Assembly: GCF_003096015.2 (NCBI RefSeq)
Contig: NZ_CP029185.2
Coordinates: forward strand, 3,578,501-3,642,500
Direction: 5' to 3'
DNA length: 64,000 bases
Source: Limnobaculum parvum
Lineage (GTDB): Bacteria > Pseudomonadota > Gammaproteobacteria > Enterobacterales > Enterobacteriaceae
Positions within the stretch are counted from its first letter, which is position 1, and every line of letters starts with the position of its first letter. This document shows positions 52,104 to 64,000 of this stretch, piece after piece. The position numbers were made by a program, and so were the translations under genes. The notes beneath the pieces are model-generated. The model did no database searches and was not told the origin of the DNA. It worked only from the letters and a program-made list of their open reading frames with translations.

Positions 52104-52558
52104 GATTTATTCTCCAGCCATTTATCTAACTGGCGCTTTTGCTCTTCGGTTAACGCTGGAGGTGGTGACTGGCGGCGTTTCTTCACGTAGTGCCAGATAA
52201 CCAGTAACCCAAATAACAACAGCACCAGTGGGCTGCACCACAGCAGCGCAGTCTGGCTATTAAAGCGAGGTTTATATAACACGAAATCGCCAAAACGCTG
52301 GGTCATAAAGCTGACAATTTGCTCATCAGATTTACCTTGGTCCACCATACGGTAAACTTCCAGACGTAAGTCGTGAGCAATAGGAGACGTGGATTCAACC
52401 AGATTCTGGTTCTGACACTGTGGGCAACGTAACTGCTTCGCCAGCGTAATCGCCCGTTGTTGATCCTCTGGCGTTTTGAACTGCCAAGTATCGACCATTT
52501 CGGCCCGCAGTGGCAATGTCATGAACATCAGTAAGATCAGACGACAAAACAGATGCAT
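52100..52558 (-). CDS. nrfF: Haem lyase thiol-reducing subunit (NrfF/CcmH type)
   Basis: The 152-residue protein has a signal peptide, the redox motif LRCPQCQNQNLVES and a C-terminal membrane helix (ALLWCSPLVLLLFGLLVIW). It reduces apocytochrome cysteines for haem ligation. It overlaps neighbours on both sides (1 and 4 bases). Confidence 0.92.
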   Translation of the reverse strand: MHLFCRLILLMFMTLPLRAEMVDTWQFKTPEDQQRAITLAKQLRCPQCQNQNLVESTSPIAHDLRLEVYRMVDQGKSDEQIVSFMTQRFGDFVLYKPRFNSQTALLWCSPLVLLLFGLLVIWHYVKKRRQSPPPALTEEQKRQLDKWLENKS

Positions 52559-53109
52559 TATGAAGTGCCTCCCGATGCCATGCTTTGCAATATTTCAATT
52601 TTGGGCTGAAACTCTTTTTGCCAGATTTCCTGATTCAACTCACCAGAGTGGCGGTAACGAATGATGCCCTGACTGTCGATCAAATAGGTTTCCGGCGTAC
52701 CATACACGCCCAACTCCAGCGCCAGTTTGCCGTTTGGATCATAAACTGAACGAAGATACGGATTGCCCAACTTATTAAGGACTTCCAGCGCTGCCGGGCG
52801 GTTATCTCGATAATTCAAACCATAGAGCTTAAACTCGGGGCGCTCACGCAGAATTTGTAAAAATGGAAACTCCGATTTGCAGGAAGGACACCAACTGGCC
52901 CAAACGTTTAATACCGTGATATGCCCAATAAAATCTTGCTGGCTAAAGGTTTTATTACGCAGCAGCAAATCTTCAGCCACAAATTCAGGCATCGGCTTGT
53001 CCTGCTGAGTTAATCCCAACTGATGGGGATCTTGCTTTAAGCCAAAGTAGAGGGCGATGCCCATCAAAAGCACCAAAAACAGAGGTAAAAACAGCTTCAG
53101 CCGGTTCAT
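52558..53109 (-). CDS. Thioredoxin-like CcmG/DsbE protein
   Basis: The 183-residue membrane-anchored periplasmic thioredoxin has an N-terminal helix (about 5-24) and the active site WCPSCK, in NVWASWCPSCKSEFPFLQ. It supplies reductant for cytochrome c maturation. Its presence within an nrf cluster, beside nrfE and nrfF, is common outside E. coli. Confidence 0.93.
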   Translation of the reverse strand: MNRLKLFLPLFLVLLMGIALYFGLKQDPHQLGLTQQDKPMPEFVAEDLLLRNKTFSQQDFIGHITVLNVWASWCPSCKSEFPFLQILRERPEFKLYGLNYRDNRPAALEVLNKLGNPYLRSVYDPNGKLALELGVYGTPETYLIDSQGIIRYRHSGELNQEIWQKEFQPKIEILQSMASGGTS

Positions 53110-55021
53110 ATTGCCACTTCATCCTGATGACAGTTAAAAGATTTACCTTTCCTGTTGCGTTTGCTCCACAGGCTAAATCCGCTGCCCAGTACCATTAATA
53201 ACCCGCCGCCCCATACCCAGCGAATAAACGGCTTATGGTGAAAACGCAGAGCGTAGCTCTGTTTATCAACTTTCTCCCCCATTACCACGTACCAATCAGC
53301 GAGCAGGTTCCAAGATATCCCCGGTTCGCTCATCAACATGGTTCGAACCGTATAGTGACGGCGTTCCGGCATTAATCGTGCGACCTCGTTACCTTCACGA
53401 GTAACGCGAATTACCGCCTGCTCCGCCGTATAATTAGGGCCAACCAACAGGTTGGTTTCATCATAATGAAACTGATAGCCACTCAACGCACGTTGACTTC
53501 CCGGCCCCATTTTTACGCCGATTTCTGTTGAATAGTAGCTGGATAACGTAATTCCTATCGTGGTAACCGCCACGCCACAGTGAGCTAACAACACGCCCAA
53601 ACGCCGTAACGACAACTGCCTGACAAAAGCAAGATGACTGGCAATGACCCATAGCGACAGCACCAGAGCAGCAGCCACCATCGGATAGAAACGATCGAAC
53701 ATCAGGGCAGCCGCACCGCCAGCAATCAGCGCCAATAGCGCTAAAGCGGCAAGCCATTTGATCTGGCCTGATGCCATACTTTTCCAACGACTCAGAGGAG
53801 AGAGTCCCATCACCATCAGAATAAGCAACACGGGTGGTACAACGGTGCTGTTAAAGTAAGGCGCGCCCACCGAGATAGAACCTAATCCCAACGCGGTAAA
53901 CAACATAGGGTAGAAAGTGCCAATCAATACAATCAAGGTCGCAATGCTCAGCAGTACATTCGCCATCAGCAACAGCGCTTCGCGAGAAAACAGACTAAAA
54001 CGGGCAACGGAAGGCTGGGTATTAGCTCTGAGGGCAAACAGCGTTAATGCGCCAACAATCGCCACACCTAACAGTAGCAACAACATAATGCCGCGATCGG
54101 AATCAACAGCAAAAGCATGAACTGAAGTTAATACGCCGGAACGAACAATAAAAGTACCTAACAGGCTCAGGGCGAAGGTAAAAATCGACAGCAGCAAACT
54201 CCAATAACTGAAGGTGCCGCGTTGTTCCGTCACCATCAGCGCATGCAGTAGCGCCGTTCCTAACAACCAGGGCATTAAAGAGGCATTTTCAACCGGATCC
54301 CAGAACCACCATCCCCCCAACCCAGTTCATAATAGGCCCACCATGAACCTAAAATAATACCGGCAGTTAAACAAATCCATGCGGCTAATGCCCACGGGCG
54401 ACTCCAGTAAGCAACCGCAGCATCCATGCGTCCGCTTAACAGCGCCGCAATGGCAAAAGCGAAATTAACCGCAAACCCCACGTAACCGAGATACAGCAAC
54501 GGAGGATGAAAAATCAGGCCGACATCCTGCAGCATTGGATTGAGATCCCGCCCTTCCATTGGCGCAGGGAATACTCTCTCAAAAGGATTAGAATACAGCA
54601 GGATAAACAAACAAAAACCCACCATAATCAGGCCAAGAATTGCCAGTACGGTGCTATTGATCTGTATATCCATTCGGTGGCGCAATGCAGCAACCAGCGC
54701 GCTCCATATAGAAAGAGAAAACAGCCAGAACAGCATGGAACCTTCATGTCCACCCCACACGGCTGCCACTTTAAAAAACAGCGGTAGCTGGGAGTTAGAA
54801 TGCTGGGCGACATACATGACGGAAAAGTCATCGGTTGCAAAGCTGTAACCGAGTAACGAAATAGACAGGGTAATCAGCAGGCAGACACCGTAACTCAGGG
54901 GAGCTGCGTAACGAATGAGTAATGTCCGCCGACAATAAATACCTGCCAGCGGAACAATACCCAGTAATATCGCAAGTGCTAAAGCACCTGACAGGGATAG
55001 CAGCCCCAAATCAGGGATCAT
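53106..55021 (-). pseudogene. nrfE: nrfE (CcmF-type haem lyase) with a one-base frameshift
   Basis: Two frames together form one CcmF/NrfE protein of about 638 residues: 55021 down to about 54318 (N-terminal), then the frame ending at 53106. They join at the conserved WGGWWFWDPVENASLMPW motif, the haem-handling WWD site. On the minus strand the run at 54318-54313 has six G; seven would restore the frame. As read, translation stops 14 codons later at a TGA (54275). The rest is well preserved (HGGSMLFW-like segment EGSMLFWLF, many membrane helices), so this is a recent loss, a phase-variable tract or a sequencing error. Confidence 0.9.
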
Positions 55022-55044
55022 GCTATATCCTTTTTATCAAACAT

Positions 55045-56001
55045 TCAGGCGACCGTCATTTGACCGGCATACAGGATAAAGAAACGTAGTAGCAGTATGC
55101 CGGAGAGTCCCATACATGCGACCGCTATCATATAACTTTTACTGTGCTGAACGCGCTTGCTACATACCATACTCATGATCAGCGGCAATAATATTCCCAA
55201 GCCGATCACACCAAACCAGAAAACGTTCGACCAGAAGCCACCGCCTATCGCCGCAATTGCTGCGGCTTCTCTCTGACCACCGCCAAAGAACAGGCCAACA
55301 AACAGTGCCAGAAGCAGGAATAGCTCAAACAGCACAACTGGTTTTTCAATTTGATGAACAAAATGAACTGACGGGCTATCTATCGGTTGCTTAAACCAAG
55401 TAATACCAAACAGCACAGCCGCCGCCGCCCCGGACGAAATACCGGAGAACAGGAACAGCACAGGAAGTACCGGGTTGTTCAGCATTGGATAGGTTTTCAG
55501 TGCCGACAGTAGGAAGCCGGTATAAGCGCCCAACGCTACCGCTAGGAAAATCATTAACGGCTCAAGCACCCGTTCAAAGCGGGCAAGCACCGAAATAATG
55601 CCATTAATCCAGCGAAACGCTTTAAAACGTTGTTCCAGAAAGCTAGCAATCTCCTGACGAAACAGCACCGCCAACCAAGCGAGCAGGACTAGCATATACA
55701 CCTGAAACAGCATAACGCCCATCGACATAACCGATGTTGGGCTATAGAAAATCATCAGGTGCCAGAAAGTCCACGGACGCGTCAGGTGGAAAATCAGAAT
55801 CACTAGACCAACAATCACCGCCAGTGGAGCAATAATTGCTGTCGCTTTAATGATGCCATCACGGCTTGCGCCATCAACTAACACTCGACGTTTAAGAAAC
55901 ACGGCAATGGTAGTCATACCGGCAGAAACGCCGATTAGAAACAGATAAATGGCGATTGGCCAGTCCCAAACTAGGGATTCAAAATGGAAAGCACTGCTCA
56001 T
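55045..56001 (-). CDS. nrfD: NrfD quinol-oxidising membrane subunit
   Basis: The 318-residue protein of the NrfD/PsrC family has about eight to ten membrane helices, opening FESLVWDWPIAIYLFLIGVS. It takes electrons from menaquinol and passes them through NrfC to NrfB. It overlaps nrfC by 4 bases. Confidence 0.94.
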   Translation of the reverse strand: MSSAFHFESLVWDWPIAIYLFLIGVSAGMTTIAVFLKRRVLVDGASRDGIIKATAIIAPLAVIVGLVILIFHLTRPWTFWHLMIFYSPTSVMSMGVMLFQVYMLVLLAWLAVLFRQEIASFLEQRFKAFRWINGIISVLARFERVLEPLMIFLAVALGAYTGFLLSALKTYPMLNNPVLPVLFLFSGISSGAAAAVLFGITWFKQPIDSPSVHFVHQIEKPVVLFELFLLLALFVGLFFGGGQREAAAIAAIGGGFWSNVFWFGVIGLGILLPLIMSMVCSKRVQHSKSYMIAVACMGLSGILLLRFFILYAGQMTVA

Positions 56002-56669
56002 CCTTTAATCTCCCCATGTTTGCTTGGAATACGATACATTTTTGGCTCTGTGCCCAAATGTACCTTCGCACGGTAAGTGGTTCTATTCTCAATCAGTTTC
56101 ACAATTTCGCTATTTGGATCGTCTAAATTACCAAAGGTTAATGCCTTAGTAGGACAAGATTCCACACAGGCAGGTAATTTGCCCTGAGCTAAATTGGTGT
56201 CGCGACAGAAGTTACATTTGTCTGCGGTTTTTCTTACCGGATGAATAAAACGCACACGGTACGGACAGGCAGCAATACAATACTGACAACCAACACAGCG
56301 GTCCGGATTCACATCAACAATACCCGTGGCAGCATCTTTATAAGAAGCCCCTGTCGGACAAACATCGACACAAGGCGGGTTATCACAATGCTGACACGAG
56401 TGACGATAAAACTGATATTTTGCCTCAGGAAACTCTCCTGTCGGGCCAGAACGGATAATATTTAGCCGCGATACCCCTTCAGGAACTTTATTCACCTCCC
56501 GGCAAGCATCCATACACGCGGTGCAGCCAATACAACGAGTTTCGTCATACACCATGCCGTAACGAATACCGTTAATCGACATAGTCTGCGCCAGCGTACG
56601 GTTGACCGGGCCGGTCATAAAGATTACTGCTCCCATACCGGCAATAAAATGACGGCGTGAGCAACTCAT
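55998..56669 (-). CDS. nrfC: NrfC ferredoxin-type iron-sulfur subunit
   Basis: The 223-residue protein has a Tat-type start (SCSRRHFIAGMG) and four groups of cluster cysteines: CIGCTACMDAC, CQHCDNPPCVDVC, CVGCQYCIAAC and CNFCRDT with CVESC. It carries electrons from NrfD to the pentahaem NrfB in the periplasm. Coupled to nrfB by a 4-base overlap. Confidence 0.95.
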   Translation of the reverse strand: MSCSRRHFIAGMGAVIFMTGPVNRTLAQTMSINGIRYGMVYDETRCIGCTACMDACREVNKVPEGVSRLNIIRSGPTGEFPEAKYQFYRHSCQHCDNPPCVDVCPTGASYKDAATGIVDVNPDRCVGCQYCIAACPYRVRFIHPVRKTADKCNFCRDTNLAQGKLPACVESCPTKALTFGNLDDPNSEIVKLIENRTTYRAKVHLGTEPKMYRIPSKHGEIKG

Positions 56670-57226
56670 GGTGTTTCCTTCTCTTTATGGTATTGCTGCT
56701 GTTGTTTACTGTGGCAATCAACACATAGCTTGATCTGACCTTTTTGATCCAATCCTTGTACCGGATCTTTAGTCGGATGCAACTGGTGACAGCTGGCACA
56801 CGAGGTCTTCAGGATATGGACATCATGCGCCCATAACGCGGTGCGTAATTTCTCCGGTTGGTGACAAGTCATACAAACCTGATTCTGCTTATCAACCGGG
56901 AACATATCTTCGTTAAAACGCATCGCATCCGCAACGCCATTACGGTGTTCTGGCGTGATTTTGCCGTGACAGTTAGTACACGTCACTGGCAGTTGGTTAT
57001 TCGGGTTAATCGCTTTTGAGTGCGCGCCGTGCATGCCATCTTTAGCGTCTTTGTGACACTGGGTACAGGCATAGTCAGGATTGCGCTGTAACTCTACTTT
57101 ATATTCGGACGACACTTCTGTTTTCTGCTCCGGTACCGGTTCTGCGGATGACGACATGGCCGTCAGCGCAAACATTGATACCAGCATTAACAGTCCGCCC
57201 TTAAATAATGAACGTAAACTGCCCAT
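56666..57226 (-). CDS. nrfB: NrfB pentahaem cytochrome c
   Basis: The 186-residue secreted protein has five CxxCH haem sites: CTQCH, CTNCH, CMTCH, CASCH and CVDCH. It is the electron donor to NrfA. A signal peptide is evident (FKGGLLMLVSMFALTAMSSSA). Confidence 0.95.
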   Translation of the reverse strand: MGSLRSLFKGGLLMLVSMFALTAMSSSAEPVPEQKTEVSSEYKVELQRNPDYACTQCHKDAKDGMHGAHSKAINPNNQLPVTCTNCHGKITPEHRNGVADAMRFNEDMFPVDKQNQVCMTCHQPEKLRTALWAHDVHILKTSCASCHQLHPTKDPVQGLDQKGQIKLCVDCHSKQQQQYHKEKETP

Positions 57227-57272
57227 GATAATTCCACCTTATTTAGGCCCCAGTATACCGGGGCCGATAACT

Positions 57273-58694
57273 TTATTTGCTTAACAAGCGCTCTTCTTTC
57301 TTGGCGTTTGCGTCCCATTCCGCTACGCGGGTTTTCAGGAACTCTTGCTTGTCGCTCTCAAGTTTTTGCATATCCATGCCTAATGCTTTTTGAGCATTCG
57401 CTTTAGTGGAAAGATCGGGTAATGCGATTTCGTGAGTAATACCTTTAGTTGCTAATAACCGAGCCAGTTTGGTACGGGCATCAGCCGCTTTATCTAACGC
57501 AGTACCCAGAATTTTCAGACCAACTTCAGGAGCGTGCATATGGATACCATGCGAGGCAATCGCATAGTCCCAACGCCATTGCGCATGGCGGATATCCATC
57601 AGAATTGGTTTCATTTCTTCTTCTGTTGCACCGGCATCCCATGCCGCTTTAGCTTCGAAGTGAGCATGTACTAACTGAGCTTCCGTTTTCTTCTTCAGCT
57701 CTCTAACCGCTTCTTTTCTAGACGCTACGATATCCTGTAATTGCTCTTTAGTTTGGGTGTGGCAGCTGGCACAGGTTTCATTGAATCGATCAAAAGGATT
57801 ACCAATTTTATGATCGGTATACAGTTTACCCTCTGCGTTTTGTACCTTCGGCATATGACAGTCAATACAGGTCACATTGTTTTTACCGTGGATACCTTGG
57901 CTCCAGGTTTCATACTCTGGATGTTGCGCCTTCAGCATTGGTGTTTTAGATAACAGATGAGTCCAGTCAGAGAAAGCAATGTTGTCGTAGTACTCTTCCA
58001 TTTTCTCTACGGTTATTCCTTTATCCCAAGGGAATTTAACCGCTTTGTTTTTACCATCAAAGTGATATTCAACGTGACAGTTACTACAAACCATTGCCTG
58101 CTGGTCCAAATGGCTAGCTTTATCAAACGGTTTGCCAATAGCTTCCAGCGCACGAGCAGTATAAGGGCGAGACATATAAAGCGCTGGCTTACCCTCAGCA
58201 AAATCTTTAGATGCCGTGTCATGACAGTCTGCACAGCCGATTGGGTTAACAATCTGTGCACCGCCTCTTGACCACATACCCTCAAAGTATTTGTCTTCAC
58301 CACCTTCATCAATTAGACGCGCCACATCCGGGCTTTTACAGCTCCAACACGCCATCGGTAGCGGACCATCGGTATCTTTCATGGGCGCCGCTGTACGTAG
58401 AGATTCGCGCACATCAGTAATGGCATAGAAATGACCACGTGCTTTTTTATAATCTTTCGCGAATGGATAACCGGCCCAAAGAATAACCATATCAGGATAT
58501 TCGTCCAGACCACCGCCTAATTTGTTTAACTCGCTGGTTGCACGCCATGAATCGTATTGATCCGCATGGTCTTTTGCAAAGACCTCATTGCGGGCCTCTA
58601 CGTTCGGTTTGTTAGCTAATGCTGTATTGCCCATCAGAAATGATGCAAACAATATCAGTAAGCCAGCTGATAACTTTGCCTTAATCTTGCCCAC
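57273..58694 (-). CDS. nrfA: Cytochrome c nitrite reductase NrfA
   Basis: NrfA reduces nitrite to ammonium with six electrons in the periplasm. It has the active-site haem motif CWSCK (116-120) and four CxxCH sites: CADCH 154, CSNCH 203, CIDCH 276 and CASCH 308. The 473 residues compare with 478 in E. coli. I choose GTG 58694 (MGKIKAKLSAGLL, a good signal peptide) behind GGGAG; the longer frame from 58781 would bury the signal peptide. It heads nrfABCD plus the maturation genes. Confidence 0.96.
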   Translation of the reverse strand: MGKIKAKLSAGLLILFASFLMGNTALANKPNVEARNEVFAKDHADQYDSWRATSELNKLGGGLDEYPDMVILWAGYPFAKDYKKARGHFYAITDVRESLRTAAPMKDTDGPLPMACWSCKSPDVARLIDEGGEDKYFEGMWSRGGAQIVNPIGCADCHDTASKDFAEGKPALYMSRPYTARALEAIGKPFDKASHLDQQAMVCSNCHVEYHFDGKNKAVKFPWDKGITVEKMEEYYDNIAFSDWTHLLSKTPMLKAQHPEYETWSQGIHGKNNVTCIDCHMPKVQNAEGKLYTDHKIGNPFDRFNETCASCHTQTKEQLQDIVASRKEAVRELKKKTEAQLVHAHFEAKAAWDAGATEEEMKPILMDIRHAQWRWDYAIASHGIHMHAPEVGLKILGTALDKAADARTKLARLLATKGITHEIALPDLSTKANAQKALGMDMQKLESDKQEFLKTRVAEWDANAKKEERLLSK

Positions 58695-58787
58695 GGTAGT
58701 ACTCCCATTTATTATAAGTTCGGCGTTCGTTGAGCCGATTACCAAGATATTAATATCTTTTATGTGCGTGTTCCTGTGCACTCAAAT

Positions 58788-58803
58788 TACTACTCAGGTA
58801 GTA
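58788..58803. promoter_or_regulatory. NarL/NarP-type 7-2-7 inverted repeat
   Basis: TACTACT-CA-GGTAGTA approximates the 7-2-7 heptamer arrangement bound by phospho-NarL and NarP. It lies about 95 bases before the nrfA start. Several positions deviate from consensus. Confidence 0.45.
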
Positions 58804-58864
58804 TTTTATGATCCCCCTAAATATAACGATTTAGAATATGAATAAATATTTGTCTGAATATTGG

Positions 58865-58878
58865 TTGTTTTAGATCAA
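58865..58878. promoter_or_regulatory. FNR-like site 1 for nrfA
   Basis: TTGTT-TTAG-ATCAA has one mismatch to TTGAT-N4-ATCAA. With FNR centred at -41.5, a -10-like TATTCT on the minus strand (58838-58833) is well placed. Confidence 0.5.
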
Positions 58879-58905
58879 TGAATAATGCAAGCAAAAATCA
58901 TTTTC

Positions 58906-58919
58906 TTGATAAGGTTCAA
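58906..58919. promoter_or_regulatory. FNR-like site 2 for nrfA
   Basis: TTGAT-AAGG-TTCAA has one mismatch to the FNR consensus. It lies 41 bases upstream of site 1, centre to centre. E. coli nrfA is FNR-activated, so FNR control here is expected. Confidence 0.5.
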
Positions 58920-59190
58920 ATATTATTTTTAGTAACGAATTCAATGTACTCATAAATGGTTATATGAATAATTACCTATTTATAGGTATAAACTCGCTAT
59001 GATATCGAATAGACATACCCAATACGAGTTAGTATTTATTTTAAAATGAATATAAAAGAATAATGTAAATAACGAAATTCAATTTAATACTTGAATGAAA
59101 ACTATTATCAACAAAGAGAATAAACAGGACTATTTAACGATGAACGCGTTAAAATAGATCCCCTTATGAGTTGGTTAAAGGGAAAGTGCA
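58920..59190. other. AT-rich intergenic region before mobA
   Basis: This stretch and the preceding nrfA control region are very AT-rich. They hold the mobA promoter; I see no clear operator beyond those listed. Confidence 0.4.
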
Positions 59191-59766
59191 ATGTCGATAC
59201 CTTCAATTACCGGCGCTATTCTGGCCGGTGGACAAGCAACCAGAATGGGTGGTACAGATAAAGGTCTGGTCGCCGTTGATGGTACGCCACTATACCTGCA
59301 CGTTCTCGCTCGTCTGAAACCTCAAGTTGAGAACATTATTATCAGCGCTAACCGCAATACAGAAGAGTATAAAAAAAGCGGCTATCCGGTATTCCAGGAC
59401 TCAATTGATGGCTTCAAAGGCCCTTTAGCAGGCATATTAACCATACTGGAAAATAGCCCGACAGAATGGGTTCTGTTTTCACCCTGCGATACACCACTAA
59501 TTCCTAATAATCTGGCTGAAAGATTGTGGAATAACCGAAATAATCAGCCCATAGCTTATGCCGATGATGGAGAGCGAGCACATCCTACTCTATCACTGAT
59601 GAATACTTGCCTGATTACACCGCTGCGTAATTATCTTCAGGGAGGAGATCGTAAGCTTATGATCTTCCTATCCCAACAACAGGCTACTGCTGTTGATTTT
59701 AGTGATATACCCTTGGCTTTTAAAAATATCAATACGCTGGATGAATGCCATAACTGGAATAAATAA
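59191..59766 (+). CDS. mobA: Molybdenum cofactor guanylyltransferase MobA
   Basis: MobA adds GMP from GTP to Mo-molybdopterin to build bis-MGD, the cofactor of FdoG. The nucleotide-binding signature LAGGQATRMGGTDKGL lies at 11-26; PCDTPLIP holds the metal Asp. Length 191 (E. coli 194). It precedes mobB by 3 bases. Confidence 0.96.
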   Translation: MSIPSITGAILAGGQATRMGGTDKGLVAVDGTPLYLHVLARLKPQVENIIISANRNTEEYKKSGYPVFQDSIDGFKGPLAGILTILENSPTEWVLFSPCDTPLIPNNLAERLWNNRNNQPIAYADDGERAHPTLSLMNTCLITPLRNYLQGGDRKLMIFLSQQQATAVDFSDIPLAFKNINTLDECHNWNK

Positions 59767-59769
59767 AAT

Positions 59770-60303
59770 ATGACAATAACCGCTAAACAACGCATTCCTC
59801 TATTAGGCATAACCGCATACAGCGGCACAGGGAAAACGACGTTGCTCAAACAGTTAATTCCCATCTTATCTAACATGGGAATTAACTGTGCGCTTATCAA
59901 ACATTCTCATCACAATATGGATATCGATATACCGGGAAAAGATAGCTACGAATTACGAAAAGCCGGTGCATCACAAACTATTGTGGCCTGCGATCAACGC
60001 TGGGCTTTAATGACAGAAACACCCGATAGATCGATAAGTCTGGCAGAACTGGCAGATAAGTTTGATGCTAATCAGATCGATTTAGTATTGGTTGAAGGCT
60101 TTAAGCATGAGCCTATTAATAAAATAGCTTTATTTCGCACCTCGGTGGGTAAACCGCTGGAGGGATTAATTGATAACCATGTTATTGCATTAGCCACGGA
60201 TGAGGATATATCCGTTAATATTCCGCTACTGGATATAAACAATCCCCAGCAATTAGCTGATTTTATTCAGTGCTGGTTAAATGATAAAAAGCATTCTTGC
60301 TAA
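59770..60303 (+). CDS. mobB: Molybdopterin-guanine dinucleotide biosynthesis adaptor MobB
   Basis: MobB is a GTP-binding protein that assists MobA. The P-loop AYSGTGKTTLL lies at 16-26, and KHSHHNMDIDIPGKDS and LVEGFKHE are family motifs. Length 177. Coupled to mobA, next to an rRNA operon as in E. coli. Confidence 0.95.
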   Translation: MTITAKQRIPLLGITAYSGTGKTTLLKQLIPILSNMGINCALIKHSHHNMDIDIPGKDSYELRKAGASQTIVACDQRWALMTETPDRSISLAELADKFDANQIDLVLVEGFKHEPINKIALFRTSVGKPLEGLIDNHVIALATDEDISVNIPLLDINNPQQLADFIQCWLNDKKHSC

Positions 60304-60696
60304 TTAACAATAGCGTTAATTACATCAGGGAAAATTAATCTATATAAAGCGTTGAAATATTATTACTAAAGCGTTTCATCAGCTTGATTAAGAAAAAAGA
60401 AATAATTTTTACTCATTATTAATACTAAATAATAATACGGAATTATTAATTTTTTGACATCTTCGATATTTATTTTTGCCTACTGGCAGAAATACTCTCT
60501 CTTTGGTATCAGTCTATTCACATGATGTAAACAGTAATCTGAACTCATGGTTTCAACCTGCCGACTGCTGACAAACCAGACAAATTGGCTTTAGCGGATA
60601 TACTGACCATAACAAAATATGCTCATATCACTCAAGTGCCCGGCCGGGAAGGTCGATGTTTAAGCGATTGGCTTAATATTTCACAATCTGCACAAA
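60304..60696. other. AT-rich intergenic region between mobB and the rRNA terminators
   Basis: Nearly 400 bases without a recognisable gene, very AT-rich up to about 60500. I see no tRNA or repeat in it. Confidence 0.5.
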
Positions 60697-60728
60697 GCAA
60701 AAAACCTCAGCTTGTCGGCTGAGGTTCT
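60697..60728 (-). terminator. Second terminator of the rRNA operon
   Basis: On the minus strand AACCTCAGC-CGACAA-GCTGAGGTT is followed by TTTT. It lies about 170 bases beyond the first terminator. Confidence 0.85.
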
Positions 60729-60857
60729 TCTTAATAAAGCTTGGTAGTTTATGAACGACGCCGTCATTCGCCCTTCGGGCCAACGCTTTGCGTTGCTCAA
60801 ACCTGTTTCGCCAGTTTGTCCTACGCTCTCGAGTAACGAACGGTATCTGCACCAAAG

Positions 60858-60888
60858 CAAAAAACCCCCAGCTTTCGCTGAGGGTTTC
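60858..60888 (-). terminator. First terminator of the rRNA operon
   Basis: On the minus strand AAACCCTCAGC-GAAA-GCTGGGGGTTT forms a long stem with a GAAA loop and a run of T. It lies 10 bases after 5S rRNA. Confidence 0.9.
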
Positions 60889-60897
60889 TCTAATTTA

Positions 60898-61017
60898 AAG
60901 CCTGGCAGTTCCCTACTCTCGCATGGGGAAGCCCCACACTACCATCGGCGCTACGGCGTTTCACTTCTGAGTTCGGCATGGGGTCAGGTGGGACCACCGC
61001 GCTATCGCCGCCAGGCA
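60898..61017 (-). rRNA. rrf: 5S ribosomal RNA
   Basis: 120 bases on the minus strand run from TGCCTGGCGGCGATAGCG to GGGAACTGCCAGGCTT. The CCCACCTGACCCCATGCCGA segment and the paired ends are typical of enterobacterial 5S rRNA. Confidence 0.97.
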
Positions 61018-61137
61018 TATTCCGTTTCATGAACCGTTGTACTCCGATATCGCTATCCCGCACAACCATCCATTCCAATCCTGAACATTCGCTGAAATTT
61101 AAATTCGTCTCTCTCATCAAAACACCTTCGGTGTTGT

Positions 61138-64000
<2,863 letters not shown>

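Noticed and set aside
60729..60857. Possible tRNA gene between the two rRNA terminators
   Set aside because: Neither strand shows a cloverleaf, a T-loop GTTCGANTC or an acceptor stem; it reads as spacer.

Overview
The window is chromosomal DNA of a gammaproteobacterium of the order Enterobacterales. Most proteins read as close relatives of Escherichia coli ones (SelA, SelB, FdoGHI, SodA, YiiM, YibL, YiaF, YihD, SrkA, DsbA, MobAB), and the window ends in an rRNA operon next to mobB, as in E. coli. Gene order and content differ enough (nrf cluster beside mobA, Bacillus-like pyrimidine salvage genes) that I lean to the Budviciaceae (Budvicia, Pragia, Limnobaculum, Leminorella). That placement is inference only.

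Layout. 1-1455: end of psiF, a Zur-box-controlled zinc-independent L36 gene (ykgO), and ygjV behind two CRP-like sites. 1486-4754: selB and selA. 4983-6047: a YahK-like aldehyde reductase. 6074-7700: a structured dispersed repeat broken by an IS3-family element, then a G-poor leader. 7744-11738: an Fbp/AfuA-type ABC transporter. 11853-14151: a three-gene toxin-antitoxin operon with two DarT-family ADP-ribosyltransferases and one DarG. 14492-21174: fdhE, fdoI, fdoH and fdoG (in-frame selenocysteine UGA), and divergent fdhD. 21182-28028: an accessory island with a second dispersed repeat, a shortened RelB-like antitoxin, a stand-alone phage-type C4 antisense RNA module, a second IS, and a three-gene cassette (coiled-coil protein, ClpB-like ATPase with a dead first AAA domain, single-pass membrane protein). 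28117-30652: LysR regulator and DHA2 efflux pump. 30729-37633: divergent nucleoside salvage operons. 37644-37990: an intact copy of the first repeat with a 7-bp tandem array. 38145-40250: Fur-boxed sodA, yjdM, yiiM. 40333-47221: an aldonate (galactonate-like) catabolic cluster. 47464-51183: yibL, yiaF, dsbA, srkA, yihD. 51249-58694: complete nrfABCDEFG-type cytochrome c nitrite reductase cluster with a frameshift in nrfE. 59191-60303: mobA, mobB. 60697-64000: tandem terminators, 5S rRNA and most of 23S rRNA, transcribed leftward.

Many genes serve one theme. SelA and SelB insert selenocysteine into FdoG; MobA and MobB make its bis-MGD cofactor; FdhD sulfurates it; FdhE helps assembly. FdoGHI passes formate electrons to quinone and the Nrf system can return them to nitrite. 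Points most worth a second look: the DarT-DarT-DarG operon, the pseudo-AAA ClpB cassette, the orphan C4 RNA module, two repeat families whose stems differ by compensatory changes, and the nrfE frameshift in a G run.
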